From HGM04593 sp045634365 (GTDB taxonomy: Bacteria; Bacteroidota; Bacteroidia; Bacteroidales; Bacteroidaceae), in NCBI GenBank assembly GCA_045634365.1, contig JAZRAC010000066.1, positions 37,503 to 101,502 on the forward strand: a stretch of DNA of 64,000 nucleotides. The letters run 5' to 3'. Under the pieces are notes generated by a model. The model ran no database searches and had not been told where the DNA came from. It worked only from the letters and a program-made list of their open reading frames with translations. A program made the translations under genes and the position numbers. Shown one piece after another: positions 61,406 to 64,000 of the stretch (position 1 is its first letter; every line of letters begins with the position of its first letter).

Positions 61406-62425
61406 ATGATAGAACAGATAAATTCGTTGCTCGAAGAGATTAAAGGAACAACCGCTGCCAACGCCGAGGAGTTGGAGGGACTGCGCCTTAAATATTTGAG
61501 CAAGAAAGGTCTTTTGAACAGCCTTATGGCACAATTCCGCGAAGTACCTGCGGAGCAGAAGAGAGAGGTGGGTGTGAAACTGAACGAGCTAAAAAATGCG
61601 GTTCAGGAGCACATAAACACGCTTAAAGAGAAACTCGAAACAGGCGACGACGAGCAGTGCGAGTTTGACCTCACACGCCCTTCGTACCCCGCCACACTTG
61701 GCACACGCCACCCGTTGACCATCGTGAAGAACGAGATTGTGGATATATTCGCACGCTTAGGCTTCTCCATCGCCAACGGCCCCGAGGTTGAGGACGACTG
61801 GCACGTATTCTCGTCGATGAACTTTGCCGACGACCACCCTGCACGTGATATGCAGGATACATTCTTTATAGAGGCACACCCCGACATTATTCTGCGCACC
61901 CACACAAGCAGCGTGCAGAGCCGTGTGATGGAAACAAGCAAGCCCCCCATTCGCATTATCGCTCCCGGGCGTGTGTATCGCAACGAGGCTATCAGCTACC
62001 GTGCACACTGCTTCTTCCACCAATTGGAGGGCCTGTATATAGACAAAAATGTTTCGTTTACCGACCTTAAACAAGTGCTTCTGCTCTTTGCACAGGAGAT
62101 GTTCGGCAAGGATACAAAAATTCGTTTGCGCCCGTCGTACTTCCCCTTCACCGAGCCCAGCGCCGAAATGGACATAAGCTGTAACATCTGCGGCGGAAAA
62201 GGTTGCCCCTTCTGCAAGAACACCGGATGGGTGGAAATTCTTGGTTGCGGAATGGTGGACCCCAACGTGCTTGAACTTTGCGGCATCGACAGCAAGGAGT
62301 ATTCGGGCTATGCATTCGGAATGGGTATCGAGCGCATCACCAACCTAAAATATCAGGTGAAGGACTTGCGACTGTTCAGTGAGAATGATGTGAGATTCTT
62401 AAAACTGTTCGAGAACGCAAATTAA
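61406..62425 (+). CDS. pheS: Phenylalanine-tRNA ligase alpha subunit
   Basis: A 339-residue class II synthetase subunit. An N-terminal coiled-coil (residues 1-90) binds tRNA. Motif 2 is in RIIAPGRVYRNEAISYRAH followed by FHQLEG; a small zinc-like insert CNICGGKGCPFC is present; motif 3 is GYAFGMGIERI. It forms the alpha2beta2 enzyme with PheT, which is not in the window. Only pheS is read from this promoter before the terminator. Confidence 0.96.
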   Translation: MIEQINSLLEEIKGTTAANAEELEGLRLKYLSKKGLLNSLMAQFREVPAEQKREVGVKLNELKNAVQEHINTLKEKLETGDDEQCEFDLTRPSYPATLGTRHPLTIVKNEIVDIFARLGFSIANGPEVEDDWHVFSSMNFADDHPARDMQDTFFIEAHPDIILRTHTSSVQSRVMETSKPPIRIIAPGRVYRNEAISYRAHCFFHQLEGLYIDKNVSFTDLKQVLLLFAQEMFGKDTKIRLRPSYFPFTEPSAEMDISCNICGGKGCPFCKNTGWVEILGCGMVDPNVLELCGIDSKEYSGYAFGMGIERITNLKYQVKDLRLFSENDVRFLKLFENAN

Positions 62426-62435
62426 GATAAAAGAC

Positions 62436-62470
62436 AGAGCCGACAGTTGAACGATTGTCGGCTCTTTTTT
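62436..62470 (+). terminator. Terminator of pheS
   Basis: AGAGCCGACA (62436-62445) pairs with TGTCGGCTCT (62456-62465) around a 10-base loop and a T-run follows. Confidence 0.85.
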
Positions 62471-62495
62471 AGAGGTTTTTAACACAAAAAAATCT

Positions 62496-62996
62496 ATGAG
62501 CACCACATTGTATCTTGTTCGCCACGGGGAAACAATAGAAAATTCACAAGGGGTATTTCAGGGACAAACCCCCGGGCATCTATCGGAAAAAGGGAAGGAG
62601 GAGGCTGCCACACTGCGCCCCAAGCTCGCGGAAATGACATTCGACATTGTATTGTGCAGCGACCTTAAACGTTGCCTCGACACAGCAGAGATTGCACTCG
62701 AAGGTATTGAGTGTACATTCGTAAAAGAGCCCTTGCTGCGTGAGCGCGACCTTGGTAATCTTGCCGGCACCCCCATAAAAGGAGCGGTGCTGAACGAAAC
62801 TGTGGAGAGCGAGGAGTCGATGATAAAAAGAGCAAACACATTTTTCGACAAAGTGCGCAAGGAGTACCCGGGCAAAAGGGTGCTTGCATTCAGTCACGGG
62901 TTTCTGTGCCGCATAATGCAGGCCGAGCTTGAAGGAGTCACGCACCGCGACGTTACCCTTATGGGCAATTGCGAAATAAGAACATTTGTATTATAA
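62496..62996 (+). CDS. Histidine phosphatase family protein
   Basis: A 166-residue phosphoglycerate-mutase-fold phosphatase. The phosphohistidine is His10 in LYLVRHGETIENSQG; LCSDLKRCLDTAEI and LLRERDLGNLAGT are the usual blocks, and FSHGFLCRIMQAEL holds the second histidine. Substrate is unknown; such proteins include alpha-ribazole phosphatase and broad-range sugar phosphatases. Confidence 0.85.
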   Translation: MSTTLYLVRHGETIENSQGVFQGQTPGHLSEKGKEEAATLRPKLAEMTFDIVLCSDLKRCLDTAEIALEGIECTFVKEPLLRERDLGNLAGTPIKGAVLNETVESEESMIKRANTFFDKVRKEYPGKRVLAFSHGFLCRIMQAELEGVTHRDVTLMGNCEIRTFVL

Positions 62997-63008
62997 AAAC
63001 CTGTGGCT

Positions 63009-63662
63009 ATGAGAACAGCGGAACGATACAGGCTCGTGATTGAGTACTTTGAGAAGGCAATGCCCATTGCCGAGACAGAGCTCAACTACACCACCCCTTT
63101 CGAACTGATTGTAGCCGTAATTCTGTCGGCACAATGTACCGACAAACGAGTGAACCTTGTCACTCCCGACCTGTTTGCACGCTACGACTCTCCGCAGGAA
63201 CTTGCAGCAGCTCACCCCGACGAGGTCTTCAACTACATAAAAAGTATTTCCTACCCCAACAACAAGGCCAAGCACCTTGTGGGAATGGCACAAAAACTGT
63301 GCAGCGACTTTGGCGGAGAGGTGCCCTGCACACTCGAAGAGCTCACCACCCTGCCGGGCGTGGGGAGAAAGACTGCCAACGTTATTCAGGCAGTTGTGTT
63401 CAACAAGAGCGCAATGGCTGTGGACACACACGTTTTTAGAGTGAGCCACAGAATAGGCCTTGTACCCAAACGCTGCACCACTCCTTACAGCGTGGAAAAG
63501 CAGCTTGTGAAACATATTCCCGACGAACTTATGCCAAAAGCCCACCACTGGCTCATTCTGCACGGCAGATACGTGTGCAAGGCCCGCACACCCGAATGCA
63601 ACAGTTGCGAATTGAGGATTTTATGCAAGGAGTATGAGAAAAGTAAAAAAAATACAAAATAA
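63009..63662 (+). CDS. nth: Endonuclease III
   Basis: A 217-residue base-excision DNA glycosylase/AP lyase. The helix-hairpin-helix LPGVGRKTANV carries catalytic Lys121; Asp139 lies in AVDTHVFRVSHRIGL. The [4Fe-4S] cysteines are 190, 197, 200 and 206 (CX6CX2CX5C). It removes oxidised pyrimidines. A GTG at 63003 is in frame, but the ATG at 63009 is preferred. It starts 12 bases after the phosphatase gene. Confidence 0.95.
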   Translation: MRTAERYRLVIEYFEKAMPIAETELNYTTPFELIVAVILSAQCTDKRVNLVTPDLFARYDSPQELAAAHPDEVFNYIKSISYPNNKAKHLVGMAQKLCSDFGGEVPCTLEELTTLPGVGRKTANVIQAVVFNKSAMAVDTHVFRVSHRIGLVPKRCTTPYSVEKQLVKHIPDELMPKAHHWLILHGRYVCKARTPECNSCELRILCKEYEKSKKNTK

Positions 63663-63688
63663 TAGTATAAAGTTTTATTTAAAAACAT

Positions 63689-63696
63689 TACATTTG
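63689..63696 (+). promoter_or_regulatory. -7 element candidate upstream of pgk
   Basis: TACATTTG is a perfect TAnnTTTG, 74 bases before the pgk ATG. No clear -33 element is at the usual distance. Confidence 0.45.
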
Positions 63697-63770
63697 CAAG
63701 AGTATGGCATTATGTCAAGTTTAGTGAAGAAAATAATTTAGAGTACTAATCATATTAAATCGATTGAATT

Positions 63771-63989
63771 ATGACTATTGACAAATTTAATTTTGCAGGC
63801 AAGAAGGCAATTGTTCGCGTAGACTTCAATGTGCCTTTGAACGAAGAGGGTAAAATCACCGACGACACCCGTATACGCGGTGCACTCCCCACACTCAAAA
63901 AAGTGTTGGCCGATGGTGGCGCACTCATCATTATGTCGCATATGGGCAAGCCCAAAGGCAAGTCGGATCGTAGCCATGTCGTTCTGTGA
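63771..63989 (+). CDS. pgk: Phosphoglycerate kinase, N-terminal part with early stop
   Basis: The first 65 or so residues are clearly Pgk: FAGKKAIVRVDFNVPLNEEG with the substrate-binding RVDFNVP, and DDTRIRGALPTLKKVLADGG followed by MSHMGKPKGK. After GKPKGK the expected sequence is lost (SDRSHVVL) and TGA follows at 63987-63989, only 11 bases before the window ends. A true Pgk has about 390-420 residues. The change looks like an assembly or contig-end artefact rather than a natural truncation, but the window cannot decide. Pgk makes ATP from 1,3-bisphosphoglycerate. Confidence 0.8.
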   Translation: MTIDKFNFAGKKAIVRVDFNVPLNEEGKITDDTRIRGALPTLKKVLADGGALIIMSHMGKPKGKSDRSHVVL

Positions 63990-64000
63990 GCCAAGGAGTT

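Noticed and set aside
1..64000. tRNA, rRNA, integrase or transposase genes
   Set aside because: None recognised on either strand; a covariance-model search would be needed to exclude small RNAs.

Overview
The window reads as chromosomal DNA of an anaerobic member of the Bacteroidales (Bacteroidota). Evidence: several promoters of the Bacteroidota type (TTG/TTTG about 20-22 bases before TAnnTTTG), weak Shine-Dalgarno sites, Bacteroidota-type proteins (TonB-domain plus DUF4488-like protein, GH109-like protein, carboxyspermidine dehydrogenase for spermidine, secreted C1 peptidase), and a ferredoxin-like [FeFe] hydrogenase with all three H-cluster maturases. I name no genus. No rRNA, tRNA, CRISPR array, integrase or transposase was recognised.

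Layout. 1-5040: end of a GH109/Gfo-Idh-MocA protein, a TonB-domain protein, and a leftward recJ-recQ pair. 5346-7019: a leftward fatty acyl-CoA-ligase-like gene with a palindrome over its promoter. 7312-10769: leftward operon carboxyspermidine dehydrogenase-recA-C1 peptidase, read from a promoter lying in a tandem repeat. 11341-13248: dnaK behind a sigma-54-like promoter. 13534-40076: a 26.5 kb rightward biosynthetic cluster of 26 genes, many overlapping by ATGA. 40077-41276: a gene-free stretch with diverged repeats and inverted repeats. 41277-42278: panE-like reductase. 42476-47842: three tandem leftward paralogues of the ligase at 5346. 48324-50099: a carboxyltransferase whose biotin domain lacks the lysine. 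50447-56433: leftward hydE-hydG-hydF-lipoprotein and a divergent [FeFe] hydrogenase. 56459-64000: phoH, purC, aroE, an RSH (ppGpp) protein, pheS, a histidine phosphatase, nth and the start of pgk.

The main system is the 13.5-40.1 kb cluster, which I read as an aryl-polyene-type (flexirubin-related) lipid pigment pathway. A tyrosine/phenylalanine ammonia-lyase would make a hydroxycinnamate-like starter. A PaaK-like ligase could activate it. Two ACPs, three complete ketosynthases, two degenerate ketosynthase-like proteins, a FabG reductase and two hotdog dehydratases would extend it into a conjugated polyene. An O-methyltransferase, two CrtI/RetSat-like flavoproteins and a B12-type radical SAM enzyme would tailor it. 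An LpxL-like acyltransferase, a glycosyltransferase-acyltransferase fusion and a further acyltransferase would attach it to a lipid. A LolA-like carrier, a small SMR/EamA-like protein and an RND/MMPL exporter fused to two extra cytosolic domains would move it to the outer membrane. No DarA/DarB-like resorcinol genes and no phosphopantetheinyl transferase are visible, so this is closer to an aryl polyene than a full flexirubin cluster. The product is inferred, not shown.

All family calls come from reading motifs and overall sequence character without database searches. Starts were chosen from ATGA overlaps, signal peptides, paralogue alignment and promoter position.
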